Shown piece by piece: positions 32,172 to 41,273 of a DNA stretch of 64,000 nt (the stretch's first letter is position 1; each line of letters starts with the position of its first letter). This DNA is from Actinomadura sp. WMMA1423 (GTDB lineage: Bacteria; Actinomycetota; Actinomycetes; Streptosporangiales; Streptosporangiaceae), in the NCBI RefSeq assembly GCF_006547145.1, contig NZ_CP041244.1, forward strand, positions 7,254,001-7,318,000, read 5' to 3'. The notes beneath the pieces are model-generated. The model was not told where the DNA came from and did no database searches. It saw only the letters and a list, made by a program, of their open reading frames with translations. The translations under genes were made by a program, and so were the position numbers.

Positions 32172-33599
32172 ATGACAGCAGCAGACCTCACCGCCAAGGC
32201 GACGGAGCGGCCGGCCAGGGCGACGACCCCGGGGTGGGCCGCGCTGCTCGCCGCGTCGATCGGCCAGTTCCTCGTCGTCCTCGACATCTCCGTCGTCAAC
32301 GTCGCCCTGCCGCACATCCGCGAGGGCCTCGGACTCGGCGCCACCGGCCTGCAGTGGGTGGTCAACGCCTACATGCTGGCCTTCGCCGGGTTCCTCCTCC
32401 TCGGCGGGCGCGCCGCCGACCTCTACGGCCGCAAGCGCGTCTTCCTCACCGGCCTCGGCCTGTTCACCCTCGCCAGCCTCGCCGGCGGGTTCGCGCAGGA
32501 CGGCGCCATGCTGATCAGCGCCCGCGCGTTCCAGGGCCTCGGCGCGGCGATCCTCGCGCCCGTCACGCTGTCGCTCATCACCGCGACCTTCCCCGAGGGC
32601 CCCGCCCGGACGAAGGCGATCGCGATGTGGACGGCCGTCGGCACCGCGGGCGGCGCGACCGGCGGCCTCGTCGGCGGGCTGCTGACCGACCTGCTGAGCT
32701 GGCGCTGGGTGCTGCTGATCAACGTCCCGGTCGGCGCGGTCCTCGCCGTGATCGCCGTCTGCTGGCTGCGCCCCGAGGGCGACTCGGCCGGGCGCCGCCG
32801 CCTCGACCTGCCCGGCGCCGTGCTCGTCACCGCGGGGGTGGGTCTGCTCACGTTCGGCATCGGCGAGATCGGGGACCACGGGTGGAGGCGGACGGGTCCG
32901 CTCGCCGCCGGGCTCGCCCTCCTCGCCCTGTTCGCCGCCGTCGAGGCGCGTTCCCCCGCGCCGCTGGTCCAGTTGCGGCTGTTCCGGCTCCGCAGCGTCG
33001 CGGTCGGCAACCTCGCGACGCTCGTCGCGACGATGGCGGGCTTCGCGCTCTGGTACTTCCTGTCGCTCTACATGCAGAACGTCCTGCAGTACAGCGCGGT
33101 CCGCACCGGCCTCTCGTTCCTCCCGCACACGGCGGGGATCATCATCGGCTCGCGGCTCGCGCCGCCGCTGATGGCGCGGATCGGCGTCCGGCGCCTCGCC
33201 GGCATCGGCGGGCTGACGGCCGCCGCCGGGTTCGCCTGGCAGAGCCTCGTGCTGGACGCGGACGGAACGTTCCTCACCGCGATCCTCGGTCCGGGCGCGA
33301 CCATGGCCCTCGGCTTCGGCCTCCTGATGACACCGCTGGTGGAGGCCTCGACCAGCGGGGTGGAGTCCGCCGAGGCGGGCGCGGTCGCGGGCATCGTCAA
33401 CACCTCCCGCACGATCGGCGGCGCGATCGGCCTCACCGTGCTCGGTACCACCGCCGCGCACACCGGACCGGACCTCGTGGACGGCTACTCGGCCGCGTTC
33501 GTGGTCGCGGCGGCCATCACCACCGCCGGCACGGCCATCGTCCCGCTCCTGCCCCGCCCCCGCCGGGCTCCCCGGGGCGAGGCGGAGGCGACCGCGTGA
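32172..33599 (+). CDS. MFS drug transporter, DHA2 family (14 TM)
   Basis: A 475-residue proton-driven exporter. Helix 1 carries FLVVLDISVVNVALPHI (motif D1), and LLLGGRAADLYGRKRVFLTG is the motif A loop. LISARAFQGLGAAILAPVTL supplies motif B, and GTAGGATGGLVGGLLTDLLS matches motif C of antiporters. Fourteen hydrophobic segments fit DHA2. Substrates are probably antibiotics or dyes. ATG at 32172 is inside a larger frame and follows a palindromic operator. Confidence 0.92.
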   Translation: MTAADLTAKATERPARATTPGWAALLAASIGQFLVVLDISVVNVALPHIREGLGLGATGLQWVVNAYMLAFAGFLLLGGRAADLYGRKRVFLTGLGLFTLASLAGGFAQDGAMLISARAFQGLGAAILAPVTLSLITATFPEGPARTKAIAMWTAVGTAGGATGGLVGGLLTDLLSWRWVLLINVPVGAVLAVIAVCWLRPEGDSAGRRRLDLPGAVLVTAGVGLLTFGIGEIGDHGWRRTGPLAAGLALLALFAAVEARSPAPLVQLRLFRLRSVAVGNLATLVATMAGFALWYFLSLYMQNVLQYSAVRTGLSFLPHTAGIIIGSRLAPPLMARIGVRRLAGIGGLTAAAGFAWQSLVLDADGTFLTAILGPGATMALGFGLLMTPLVEASTSGVESAEAGAVAGIVNTSRTIGGAIGLTVLGTTAAHTGPDLVDGYSAAFVVAAAITTAGTAIVPLLPRPRRAPRGEAEATA

Positions 33600-33618
33600 C
33601 GCGAGGTCCTGCCGCCGG

Positions 33619-34491
33619 TCAGCTCGACGCGGGAGAGGGCCCGTTCCCGGCCTCCGTTCCGGCGAACCGGCGCAGGAAGGCAAGGGCGGTGTCGGCGACG
33701 TCCCGCCAGCCGTTGTCGATGGTGAGGGCGTGACCGCGGCCGGGGATCTCGGCGAACTCGGTGACGCCGGGGTTGCGGGCCTGCCGCTTGTAGGCGGCGT
33801 GCGCCATGGCGCGCGGGACGGTGTGGTCCTTCTCCCCGGAGATGATCAAAAGCGGGCCCCGGTCGGGGTTCGCGGTGTCGACCTTGACCTCGGTCCAGGG
33901 GTTGAGGTTGGCGGCGGCGGCCTGGAAGATCGGCGCGCCGGGGGCGGGGACGGCGTAGGTCTCGAACAGGTCCTTGGCCTCCTCCTCGGTCACGGCGTTG
34001 GCGAAGGCGTAGCGGAACTGCTCGTAGGTCAGCGGGATGGCGCGGTTCCGGTTGGCGGGATTGCCCAGCACCGGCTGCGAGGAGCGCAGCGCGGAGATCG
34101 GCAGGGGCAGGACGCCCCGGAAGGGCGCGGGGTCGATGGCGACCGAGGCGCGGGCCAGACCGCGTCCGGCGAGGATCTGGGTGAGCAGGCCGCCGAAGGA
34201 GTGGCCGACGATCGCGGGCCTGCGGGTCAGCTCGCCCAGGAGCCCCGCGAGGTGGTCGGCGACCTGGCCGACCGCCTTGCCCGCGAAGACCTCGGGGCGG
34301 GCGTTCGCCTCCTCGACGGTCGCGGGGTCGTCGGGCCAGGTGAGCGCGACCGGCGCCAGGCCGGCCGCCTTGAAATGCTCGGCCCACCGGTCCCAGCTGC
34401 TCGGCAGCAGCCAGAGCCCGTGGACGAAGACCACCGGGGTCAGCCCGGAGGCGTTGGCGGCGCGGATCTGCTGTTCGTCATATGTGGCCAT
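33619..34491 (-). CDS. Alpha/beta-fold hydrolase
   Basis: A 290-residue serine hydrolase. VVFVHGLWLLPSSWDRW holds the oxyanion region, the nucleophile elbow is VGHSFGGLL, IISGEKDHTVP gives the acid and PGRGHALTID the His. The lid region (YEQFRYAFANAVTEEEAKDL) is typical of esterases or non-haem peroxidase relatives. The ATG at 34491 is preferred to a TTG nine bases earlier. It converges with the MFS gene. Confidence 0.9.
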   Translation of the reverse strand: MATYDEQQIRAANASGLTPVVFVHGLWLLPSSWDRWAEHFKAAGLAPVALTWPDDPATVEEANARPEVFAGKAVGQVADHLAGLLGELTRRPAIVGHSFGGLLTQILAGRGLARASVAIDPAPFRGVLPLPISALRSSQPVLGNPANRNRAIPLTYEQFRYAFANAVTEEEAKDLFETYAVPAPGAPIFQAAAANLNPWTEVKVDTANPDRGPLLIISGEKDHTVPRAMAHAAYKRQARNPGVTEFAEIPGRGHALTIDNGWRDVADTALAFLRRFAGTEAGNGPSPASS

Positions 34492-34606
34492 GGGGCCCAA
34501 GCTAGCTCGCTGACCTGCTGCGACAATAGGTTCAGATGTCCTGTCAAGGCCAGGATGAGATCGGCCCGGGCCCCGGCCCCGCGCGGCGGCGAGCCGGTCG
34601 TGGAAT

Positions 34607-34646
34607 GACAGAACGGGCGCGCCGGAAGGGCGCGCCCGTTTCTGTC
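34607..34646 (-). terminator. Terminator of the TerD-like gene
   Basis: GACAGAACGGGCGCGCC pairs with GGCGCGCCCGTTTCTGTC around GGAAG, an almost perfect 17-bp stem, 85 bp beyond the stop of the minus-strand gene at 34731. Confidence 0.8.
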
Positions 34647-34730
34647 CAAGCGAGGAAAGCGAAAGGGCTGGTTACATCCGAAGTGTGAGAAGGAAGCCCT
34701 CTTCATGGCCTCGCGCGTTGACTTTAGCAG

Positions 34731-36887
34731 TCACGCCGGGACCAGGTCACCCAGGTTTTCCGGCGTGTAGACGGTGGAATCACCGTGCAGGCCGTCGGGG
34801 CGTTCCATGCCGATGAACGTGACCGGTCCGCCGGGCGCCGTGCCGTCCCAGACAGTGGTCTTCTCGGCGTCGAGGAGGTCCATCAGGTAGCGGACGGTCA
34901 GGAAGCGGCGCTCGACGATCCCGCGCAGCAGCATCGAGGTCGTGACGCGGTTGTCCTCCACCCGGTTGAAGTTCGCCCCGCCCTTCAGGTGCAGGTGCAG
35001 CCACTTGGCGCGCCACCGGCCGTCGTCCCCGCGCAGGAACACCACCGGGAGCGCGACCCGGCCGGGGCCGCGCAGTTCCGACTTCATCCGGACGGTCCGC
35101 GCCTCGAACGGGCGGCCCTTCTGCTCCCCGTCGCGCAGCATGAATCCGAAGAACGACTCCTCGACCTCCTCGAACCCCTCCCCGGAGAAGATGTTCACCT
35201 GCGGGACGATGAACCGGGCCTCGACCTTGGCCAGGGTCAGGTTGATGAATTCCGAGGCGCCTTCCGGGGCGTCGGTGATGTCGCCGGAATGCTGGCCCGC
35301 CACGGTCCTGAGGTTGGTGTAGGACAGCCATTCCGGGTTGGCGTAGTCCTCGTCGAGCATGAGCGCGGAAAGGTCGAAGTCCGTCCGCTTCTCGCGCTGC
35401 CGCCAGTAGACGAAGAACCGCAGCAGCCTGCCGTCGACGGGCGACACCGAGCCGCGCGGCAGGACGCCGAGCCCCTTTCCGGCGGCCTTGCCGCTCAGCG
35501 GCAGCACGACGTCGAGCACGTCCGGGTCGACGACCAGGTGCCCGACGGACGGGAGGCGACCCCGGATCTCCTCGTCCAGCATCGCCGCGAGCCCCTCCAC
35601 CACCTGGGGGTCCAGGGGCGGGCGGGAGTCGGGCACGGTCACGCCGCGGCCGAGCCGGTTGGCGAACAGCCGCGTCCGGCCGGTCTCGGCGCCGCGGTTG
35701 AGCAGGTGCTCCCGCAGCGAGAGCAGCACCCGTCCCGAGACCCCGCCGACCGCCCACCCGGCCGTCTCGAGCACGGCGTCCTGGGCGTCCGGCGCGAGGC
35801 GCAGCAGCCGGTCCAGGGACCGGAAGAGCAGTCCGGGCGCGCCCGCCGCCACGCGCGCCGCGCCCGCGACGTCGCCGGTCGCCAGGCGGGCCTCGACGCG
35901 CGCCGCGAACGACGGAGCCTTCTTCTCGCCGCGCGCGACCGCGAACACGTCCGCCGCCCCAGCCCACTTCGGGTACTCGTGCGGGTGGAGCCGCTCGCCG
36001 AGCCGCTTCCACCGCTCGCTCCAGGCCGCGACGTCGCCGAGCTTGCCCGGGTCGTCGCGCACCACGCCGTGGAGCGCGGCGAGCAGCGCCCGGCGTGTGG
36101 GACGCGGCATCGACGCGAACCGCGTGGGCTCCTGGAGCGTCACGTCGCCGTCGGACAGCGCGCACGCCAGGCGCAGCACGTCGGTGACCGTGTCGACGAG
36201 AAGATCGGCGCCGAGCGACAGCCGGACGCGGTTGATGACGGCCCGGTTCTCCCGGACGGGGATCCGCTCCGGATGCGGGCCGGAGGCGTGGTGCGCGGCC
36301 AGCTCCGCGAGCGTGCCGAGGTCCTCCTCGCCCAGCGGGGTGGTGCTCTGCGCGAGCCTCAGGTAGAGCTCCGCGGCCTCCTTGGCGAGGCCGCGTCCGA
36401 GGTGGAGGACGGTCACCCGGTCGCTCGCGGCGGTGACCAGCGCGTCCTGCGCCTCCAGCATCTCCTCGAAGGTGTGCTGGTAGCGGCCGTAGCCCTTGAG
36501 GGCGAGCAGGTCGAGGGCGCCGGCGCGCAGCGTCTCGCGCGCCGCGGGCGCGAGCCGGGGGTCCTGGAGCGTCTCGTGGAGCAGCCCGAGCCAGAAGTCC
36601 AGGGTGTCGGGCACGTTGCGGGGGAAGTCCCGGAAGTAGGTGTTGTGCCGGACGTGGTCGCCCGCCATCTCGCGCACCGTCGCGAGCGTGCGCACCGCGA
36701 AGCTCCGGACGGTCTGCTCCGACAGCCCCGAAAGCGCGCGCAGCACGTCCCCCGACAGCTTGAAACCGGCCGACATCAGCGCGATGTCGAGCTGCCGCGC
36801 CACCGCCGCCCCTTCTCCGGGCGGGCCGGAGGGCGCGGGAATGCGATGCGTGTCCCGGACGACCAATGCCTCAAGCGAGATGTTCAC
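34731..36887 (-). CDS. TerD-like, SCO0854-type large protein
   Basis: A 718-residue cytosolic protein. About 460 residues are helical repeats (RALSGLSEQTVRSFAVRTLA, ARVEARLATGDVAGAARVA). The C-terminal third holds a TerD-like core: RGSVSPVDGRLLRFFVYW, RTDFDLSALMLDEDYANPEW and HSGDITDAPEGASEFINLTL. TerD domains bind calcium through such Asp-rich loops. The layout recalls the MXAN_6230/SCO0854 family named for a RING domain. I see no clear RING Cys/His set, so this copy may lack it. GTG at 36887 is preferred; upstream starts are possible. A stress role is inferred. Confidence 0.65.
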   Translation of the reverse strand: MNISLEALVVRDTHRIPAPSGPPGEGAAVARQLDIALMSAGFKLSGDVLRALSGLSEQTVRSFAVRTLATVREMAGDHVRHNTYFRDFPRNVPDTLDFWLGLLHETLQDPRLAPAARETLRAGALDLLALKGYGRYQHTFEEMLEAQDALVTAASDRVTVLHLGRGLAKEAAELYLRLAQSTTPLGEEDLGTLAELAAHHASGPHPERIPVRENRAVINRVRLSLGADLLVDTVTDVLRLACALSDGDVTLQEPTRFASMPRPTRRALLAALHGVVRDDPGKLGDVAAWSERWKRLGERLHPHEYPKWAGAADVFAVARGEKKAPSFAARVEARLATGDVAGAARVAAGAPGLLFRSLDRLLRLAPDAQDAVLETAGWAVGGVSGRVLLSLREHLLNRGAETGRTRLFANRLGRGVTVPDSRPPLDPQVVEGLAAMLDEEIRGRLPSVGHLVVDPDVLDVVLPLSGKAAGKGLGVLPRGSVSPVDGRLLRFFVYWRQREKRTDFDLSALMLDEDYANPEWLSYTNLRTVAGQHSGDITDAPEGASEFINLTLAKVEARFIVPQVNIFSGEGFEEVEESFFGFMLRDGEQKGRPFEARTVRMKSELRGPGRVALPVVFLRGDDGRWRAKWLHLHLKGGANFNRVEDNRVTTSMLLRGIVERRFLTVRYLMDLLDAEKTTVWDGTAPGGPVTFIGMERPDGLHGDSTVYTPENLGDLVPA

Positions 36888-36953
36888 CCGGTTATGGTGA
36901 CAGAGCGCCATAAATCGCTGCACTCCATTAACCGGGCAATCGGCCTTTCCCGA

Positions 36954-38225
36954 TCAGGAGGCGAGGGCGTGCGGCTCCAGCCGCGCGTCCGGTGCGGGCG
37001 GGCGGGCGAGGCGTCTCCCGAGCCGCTGCGCGGGCGCCTCGATCCAGCGCTGCGTGGCCCAGCTCGACACGATCAGCACGATCAGGAAGGCGCCGAGGCC
37101 GGCGAGGTCCTGGCGCCCGGACGCGCCGAGGAACTGCGCCGCCACCATCAGCCACAGCGGATGCAGCAGGTACACCGAGAAGCTGATGGTGCCGAGGCCG
37201 GTCGCCCAGGCGGGAAAGCGCCGGTGCCGCAGCCGCCACCCCGCCGCGAACGTCAGGGCCGCCGCCAGCACCGCGCCGCACCAGACGATCTGGGCGTTCC
37301 GGCCGTAGGGGGCCGCGTTCCACGTCCCGGCGGCGAGGGCCCCCGTCAGGACCGCGGCGCCGGTCGCCCCGGCCGCGCGCCGCGTCATCTGGCCGTGCTC
37401 GGCGCGGTGCACCGCCGTGCCCGTGAACATGGCGGCCAGCATGAGCAGGCCCTCCCACGCGCCGACACGGCCGTTGACCGCGACCAGCACGAGGGCCAGC
37501 AGCCCGCCGAGCAGCCCGCCGGCGATCCGCGGCGCGGGGCGCCGGGACGACGCCGCCGGGATCGCCACCGCCAGGGCGGCCACCGTCACCGCGACCACCG
37601 GGCCCGTTCCCGCGGTGCGCGACAGCAGCGCGGCGGGGGCGTAGGCGCCCGCCAGCAGCCCGGTCGCCGTCAGCGCGACCGCCACCAGCGCGACGGTCGT
37701 GAGGACGACGGCGGCCGGAGCGGAGCGGCGGTGCCCGCCGACCACGAACAGCGCGACGACCAGCAGGTAGAACGCCATCTCGTAGGAGAGCGTCCACAGC
37801 ACGTTCATCGCGTTCGGGACGTTCAGGAGGTCCTGCATCATCGTCATGTGCGCCAGGACGGCCGTCGCGGGGGAGTACTGCTCCAGGCCAGCCCTGAGCC
37901 CGAGGACGCCCAGCATGAACGGCAGGACGGCGAGGAGGCACGTCACCGCCAGCAGAGGGTAGATGCGGAAGAACCGGCCGACCCAGAACCCGCGCACGCA
38001 GCCGCGCCGCTCCAGCGAGGCGGGCACGATGTACCCGCTGACCAGGAAGAACACCAGCACGCCGAACAGTCCGGGATCGAACCACTCCTTGATCCACGGC
38101 CGCAGGCCGGGCAGGTAGACGTAGCTCGCGTGGTGCAGCGCCACCGCCAGGGCCGCGGCCCCCCGCAGCGCATCGAGCCACCCAAGTCTGGACGATCCGG
38201 AAGAAACACCCGAGGCGGGAAGCAT
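36954..38225 (-). CDS. Acyltransferase 3 family (OafA-like) membrane protein
   Basis: A 423-residue protein with about ten transmembrane helices. It opens LGWLDALRGAAALAVALHHA, with Arg and His of the acyltransferase-3 active site, then FFLVSGYIVPASL and RFFRIYPLL. It likely moves acetyl or other acyl groups to cell-surface glycans or a secreted metabolite. No SGNH domain is attached. It is upstream of the TerD-like gene on the same strand, with 66 bp between. Confidence 0.92.
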   Translation of the reverse strand: MLPASGVSSGSSRLGWLDALRGAAALAVALHHASYVYLPGLRPWIKEWFDPGLFGVLVFFLVSGYIVPASLERRGCVRGFWVGRFFRIYPLLAVTCLLAVLPFMLGVLGLRAGLEQYSPATAVLAHMTMMQDLLNVPNAMNVLWTLSYEMAFYLLVVALFVVGGHRRSAPAAVVLTTVALVAVALTATGLLAGAYAPAALLSRTAGTGPVVAVTVAALAVAIPAASSRRPAPRIAGGLLGGLLALVLVAVNGRVGAWEGLLMLAAMFTGTAVHRAEHGQMTRRAAGATGAAVLTGALAAGTWNAAPYGRNAQIVWCGAVLAAALTFAAGWRLRHRRFPAWATGLGTISFSVYLLHPLWLMVAAQFLGASGRQDLAGLGAFLIVLIVSSWATQRWIEAPAQRLGRRLARPPAPDARLEPHALAS

Positions 38226-38357
38226 TCCGACAGAGTAGTAGCTCTCACCTCATGCCTACCATCGAACTCAGGCCTTCCCTCTATCGCATATCTGCCGCGA
38301 AATGGACGGGAAAGGTTTCCTGTGCGCCGCCGCCAAAGCGGCGGTTTGGAGGGCCGA

Positions 38358-38547
38358 ATGCCGACGATCACGCATCGCTCGACCAGAGAATCCGTGATCA
38401 AGTCGCGTTTCCTTTCGCACGGCACGCTCAAAATCACCGATGCGGCGGCGGCCAGCACGGGGTCGGGGCGACCTCACCGGCCGCACCGCCCTCACTCCGC
38501 AGGAGGCGAGGGGGGTCTTCCTGAACCCGGTCTTCGAGACCGTCTGA
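38358..38547 (+). pseudogene. Decayed VOC/glyoxalase-family gene
   Basis: GGAGGGCCGA precedes an ATG that encodes IKSRFLSHGTLKITDAAAAS, the usual opening of a VOC (glyoxalase-like) protein. The expected continuation is missing. After a low-complexity stretch, the +1 frame reads DLTGRTALTPQEARGVFLNP and stops at 38547. The body appears lost by deletion and frameshift. Read straight through, the first frame gives a 92-residue product that overlaps the next gene. Confidence 0.5.
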
Positions 38548-38632
38548 CCGCGCCGCCAGACCACGCCGGCCCCAGGGCGACCGTGGCGGCCCCGCGGCGG
38601 GTAAGCGTGGGGCGCCTGGGGACGATGGGGGC

Positions 38633-39301
38633 ATGACGACCGACGAGACCGGCACGACGCTGCCGCTGAGCCCGGACGAGCTGCTGACCACGACGCGCAC
38701 CGTGCGCAAGCGCCTCGACCTCGACCGTCCCGTCCCCGTGGAGCTGATTCGCGAGTGCCTGGAGATCGCCGTCCAGGCGCCGAGCGGCAGCAACCGGCAG
38801 GGCTGGCAGTGGATCGTCGTCACCGAGCCCGGAACGCGTGCGGCGATCGGCGAGCACTACCGGCGCGCGTTCGCCGCCTACGCGCAGGCGGGCGGCGCCG
38901 GCGGCGGGCAGTACCAGGACGACCCGGAGCGCGCCGAGGTCCAGCGCCGCGTGGGGGAGAGCGCCGCCTACCTGGGCGAGCGCATGGGCGATGTGCCGGT
39001 CCTGGTGATCCCGTGCCTGCGCGTGCCGGGCGGGCGGCTGCCGGAGGGCAACCAGGCGGGCCTGTGGGGCTCGCTGCTGCCCGCCGTCTGGAACTACGCG
39101 CTCGCGGCCCGCGCCCGCGGGCTCGGCACCGCGTGGACGTCCCTGCACCTGATGTACGAGCGGGAGGTCGCCGACCTGCTCGGCCTGCCCGAGGACGTCC
39201 GCCAGGGCGCGCTCATCCCCACCGCCTACTACACCGGCGACACCTTCCGCCCCGCTCCACGGGTCCCGCTGGAGGAGATCCTCCACCTCGACCGCTGGTG
39301 A
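38633..39301 (+). CDS. Nitroreductase-family FMN oxidoreductase
   Basis: A 222-residue flavoprotein. The FMN-binding start RTVRKRLDLDRPVP and the motif LEIAVQAPSGSNRQGWQWIV are typical, as is the late WTSLHLMYEREVADLLGLP. It should reduce nitro or enone compounds with NAD(P)H. The ATG overlaps the stop of the leftover frame upstream. Two hairpins follow the stop. Confidence 0.9.
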   Translation: MTTDETGTTLPLSPDELLTTTRTVRKRLDLDRPVPVELIRECLEIAVQAPSGSNRQGWQWIVVTEPGTRAAIGEHYRRAFAAYAQAGGAGGGQYQDDPERAEVQRRVGESAAYLGERMGDVPVLVIPCLRVPGGRLPEGNQAGLWGSLLPAVWNYALAARARGLGTAWTSLHLMYEREVADLLGLPEDVRQGALIPTAYYTGDTFRPAPRVPLEEILHLDRW

Positions 39302-39315
39302 GCGCGGGCTGAGGA

Positions 39316-39338
39316 GCCGGGCCCGGGAGGAGCCCGGC
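39316..39338 (+). terminator. First hairpin after the nitroreductase
   Basis: GCCGGGC and GCCCGGC pair around CCCGGGAGGA, 15 bp after the stop codon. Confidence 0.55.
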
Positions 39339-39350
39339 CCGGCAGGTGCC

Positions 39351-39388
39351 CGAGAAGGCCGCGTCCCATGCGGGGCGCGGCCTTCTCG
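39351..39388 (+). terminator. Strong hairpin terminator upstream of the mce operon
   Basis: CGAGAAGGCCGCG and CGCGGCCTTCTCG form a perfect 13-bp stem with a 12-nt loop. It insulates the mce operon from readthrough. Confidence 0.82.
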
Positions 39389-39394
39389 CGCGGA

Positions 39395-39440
39395 CTTATT
39401 GGCGCATCGCCAATAAGCTATTGCCGCAGCGCCAATAAGG
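39395..39440. promoter_or_regulatory. Tandem operator-like palindromes before the mce operon
   Basis: Site 1 (39395-39417) is CTTATTGGCG-CAT-CGCCAATAAG, perfect arms. Site 2 (39418-39440) keeps the right arm CGCCAATAAG with a weaker left arm. They are 23 bp apart, about two helical turns, and lie about 180 bp before the first YrbE gene. Confidence 0.72.
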
Positions 39441-39621
39441 CTCTAGGGTTCGGTGTGCCCCCGGGGACACGGAGGCGGGCCGGCCGCTCCGGCTCCGGTT
39501 CCCCACGGCGTCCGTCCCCCGCCGGGAGACCCCGGCGGCCCCGCGTGACCCCCGTCTTCGCGCCAGACGCACGCGGGACCGCCGGTCCCCGTCCGAACCC
39601 TGAGCAGGAGGTGCCGGCCCC

Positions 39622-40407
39622 ATGTTCGTCGTCTCCCTCCCGCGCCGGGTGCACGGCCTGCTGGGCGAGGTCGGCGAGCTGTTCGTCATCGCCCTGGAGG
39701 CCGCCCGCCGGACCTGGGACGTGCGGACCTGGGCATGGGAGTTCGCCGAGCAGGCGTGGTTCCTCGCCCGGGTCACGAGCCTTCCGGTGATCCTCGTGTC
39801 GCTGCCGCTCGGCGCCACCGTCGCGCTCCAGGTCGGGCAGCTCGCGGCCCAGCTCGGCGCGCAGTCCGCGACCGGCGGCGCCGTCGTGGTCGGGCTGGTG
39901 CGCGAGGTCGCGCCGATCGCCGCCGCACTGATCATCGCGGGGGCCGGCGGCTCGGCGATGACCGCCGACATGGGCGCCCGCCGGATCCGGGACGAGCTGG
40001 CGGCCATGGAGGCGATGGCCGTCAACCCGGTGCACCGGCTCGTCACGCCGCGGCTGTGGGCGGCGAGCCTGGTCTCGACGCTGCTGGCCTCGCTGGTCAT
40101 CGTCGCGGGCGCGGCCGGCGGGTTCGTGTTCAACGTGCTGCTCCAGGACGTCACGCCGGGCGCCTACTTCGACGGGGCGGTCTCCCTGCTCCAGACGTCG
40201 GACCTGGTGGTGACGCTGCTGAAGGCATGGCTGTTCGGCGTCGTCGCCGCCGTCGTCGCCTGCCACATGGGGATGAGCTGCGCGGCGAGCCCGGTCGGGG
40301 TCGGGCGCGCCGTCAACCGCGCGATCGTGGTCGCGTTCATGCTGGTGTTCGCCCTCAACTACGTGATCACGACGGTGTACTTCGTCGCGTTCCCGCCCCG
40401 GATCTGA
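39622..40407 (+). CDS. yrbEA: YrbE/MlaE-family permease A of the mce operon
   Basis: A 261-residue integral membrane protein with five to six helices. The MlaE signature appears as IAAALIIAGAGGSAMTADMG and RIRDELAAMEAMAVNPVHRL. With its partner it forms the inner-membrane channel of a lipid or sterol importer. An AGGAGG lies 11 bases before the ATG. It is the first gene of a tight nine-gene operon. Confidence 0.95.
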   Translation: MFVVSLPRRVHGLLGEVGELFVIALEAARRTWDVRTWAWEFAEQAWFLARVTSLPVILVSLPLGATVALQVGQLAAQLGAQSATGGAVVVGLVREVAPIAAALIIAGAGGSAMTADMGARRIRDELAAMEAMAVNPVHRLVTPRLWAASLVSTLLASLVIVAGAAGGFVFNVLLQDVTPGAYFDGAVSLLQTSDLVVTLLKAWLFGVVAAVVACHMGMSCAASPVGVGRAVNRAIVVAFMLVFALNYVITTVYFVAFPPRI

Positions 40408-41273
40408 TGGCCGGCCTGCCCGCGCTGGACGGGATCGCGCCGCGCGCCGCCCGGGCCGGGACGGCCGCGCTCGAGCGGTCCGGCGACCTCGCCCGCTGGC
40501 CGGTGTTCGTCTACCGGATCCTGCTGTACTCGGTGCGCGACCTGCTCCTGCGCCGCAAGTACACCAGGACCGTGGCCCGGCACGTCAGCGACGTGGTGGT
40601 GGGGGTCGGCGCCAGCGTCGTCGGCGGCGGCATGATCTTCGTGATCTTCACGATGGCGTTCTTCGTCGGGACCGAGGTCGGCCTGCAGGGCTACACCGGG
40701 CTCCAGTCGATCGGCGCCCAGTCGTTCATGGGGCTCGTCGGGTCGTTCGCCAACGTCCGGGAGATCACCCCGGTGATCGCCGCGACGGCGCTCGCGGCGC
40801 AGTGCGGTTCGGCGTTCACCGCCGAGCTGGGCGCGATGCGCATCTCCGAGGAGATCGACGCCCTGGAGGTCATGGGCATCGGCTCGTTCGCCTACCTGGT
40901 GTGCACCCGGGTCGTGGCGGCGCTGATCGCGCTCGTGCCGCTGTACCTGATCGCGCTGTTCGCCAGCTTCTTCGCGACCCGGCTGATCAGCACCGGCTTC
41001 TTCGACCTGGCGCCCGGCGTCTACGACTACTACTTCCGGCTCTACCTGCCGACGATCGACCTCGTCTACAGCGCGGTCAAGGTCGCGGTGTTCGCCTTCG
41101 CGGTGATCACCATCCACTGCTACTACGGCTACCACGCCTCCGGCGGCCCCGCCGGGGTGGGACGCGCGGCGGGCCGCGCGATCCGGCTGTCCATCATCGT
41201 GATCGTCACCCTGAACCTGCTGCTGTCCTACGTGTTCTGGGGCGGCGGCGCGACCGTGAGGCTCACCGGATGA
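40407..41273 (+). CDS. yrbEB: YrbE/MlaE-family permease B of the mce operon
   Basis: A 288-residue partner of the preceding permease. FVGTEVGLQGYTGLQSIGAQ and GSAFTAELGAMRISEEIDAL are diagnostic. It starts on the last base of the upstream stop (TGATG), so expression is coupled. The cognate ATPase MceG is not in this window and must be encoded elsewhere. Confidence 0.95.
   Translation: MAGLPALDGIAPRAARAGTAALERSGDLARWPVFVYRILLYSVRDLLLRRKYTRTVARHVSDVVVGVGASVVGGGMIFVIFTMAFFVGTEVGLQGYTGLQSIGAQSFMGLVGSFANVREITPVIAATALAAQCGSAFTAELGAMRISEEIDALEVMGIGSFAYLVCTRVVAALIALVPLYLIALFASFFATRLISTGFFDLAPGVYDYYFRLYLPTIDLVYSAVKVAVFAFAVITIHCYYGYHASGGPAGVGRAAGRAIRLSIIVIVTLNLLLSYVFWGGGATVRLTG

Noticed and set aside
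38327..38347. CCGCCGC/GCGGCGG hairpin plus TTT as a terminator
   Set aside because: No gene ends upstream on the plus strand; it lies directly before the Shine-Dalgarno of the decayed VOC gene.
39395..39440. A CRISPR-like repeat array
   Set aside because: Only two palindromic units are adjacent, without spacers or cas genes; an operator is the better reading.
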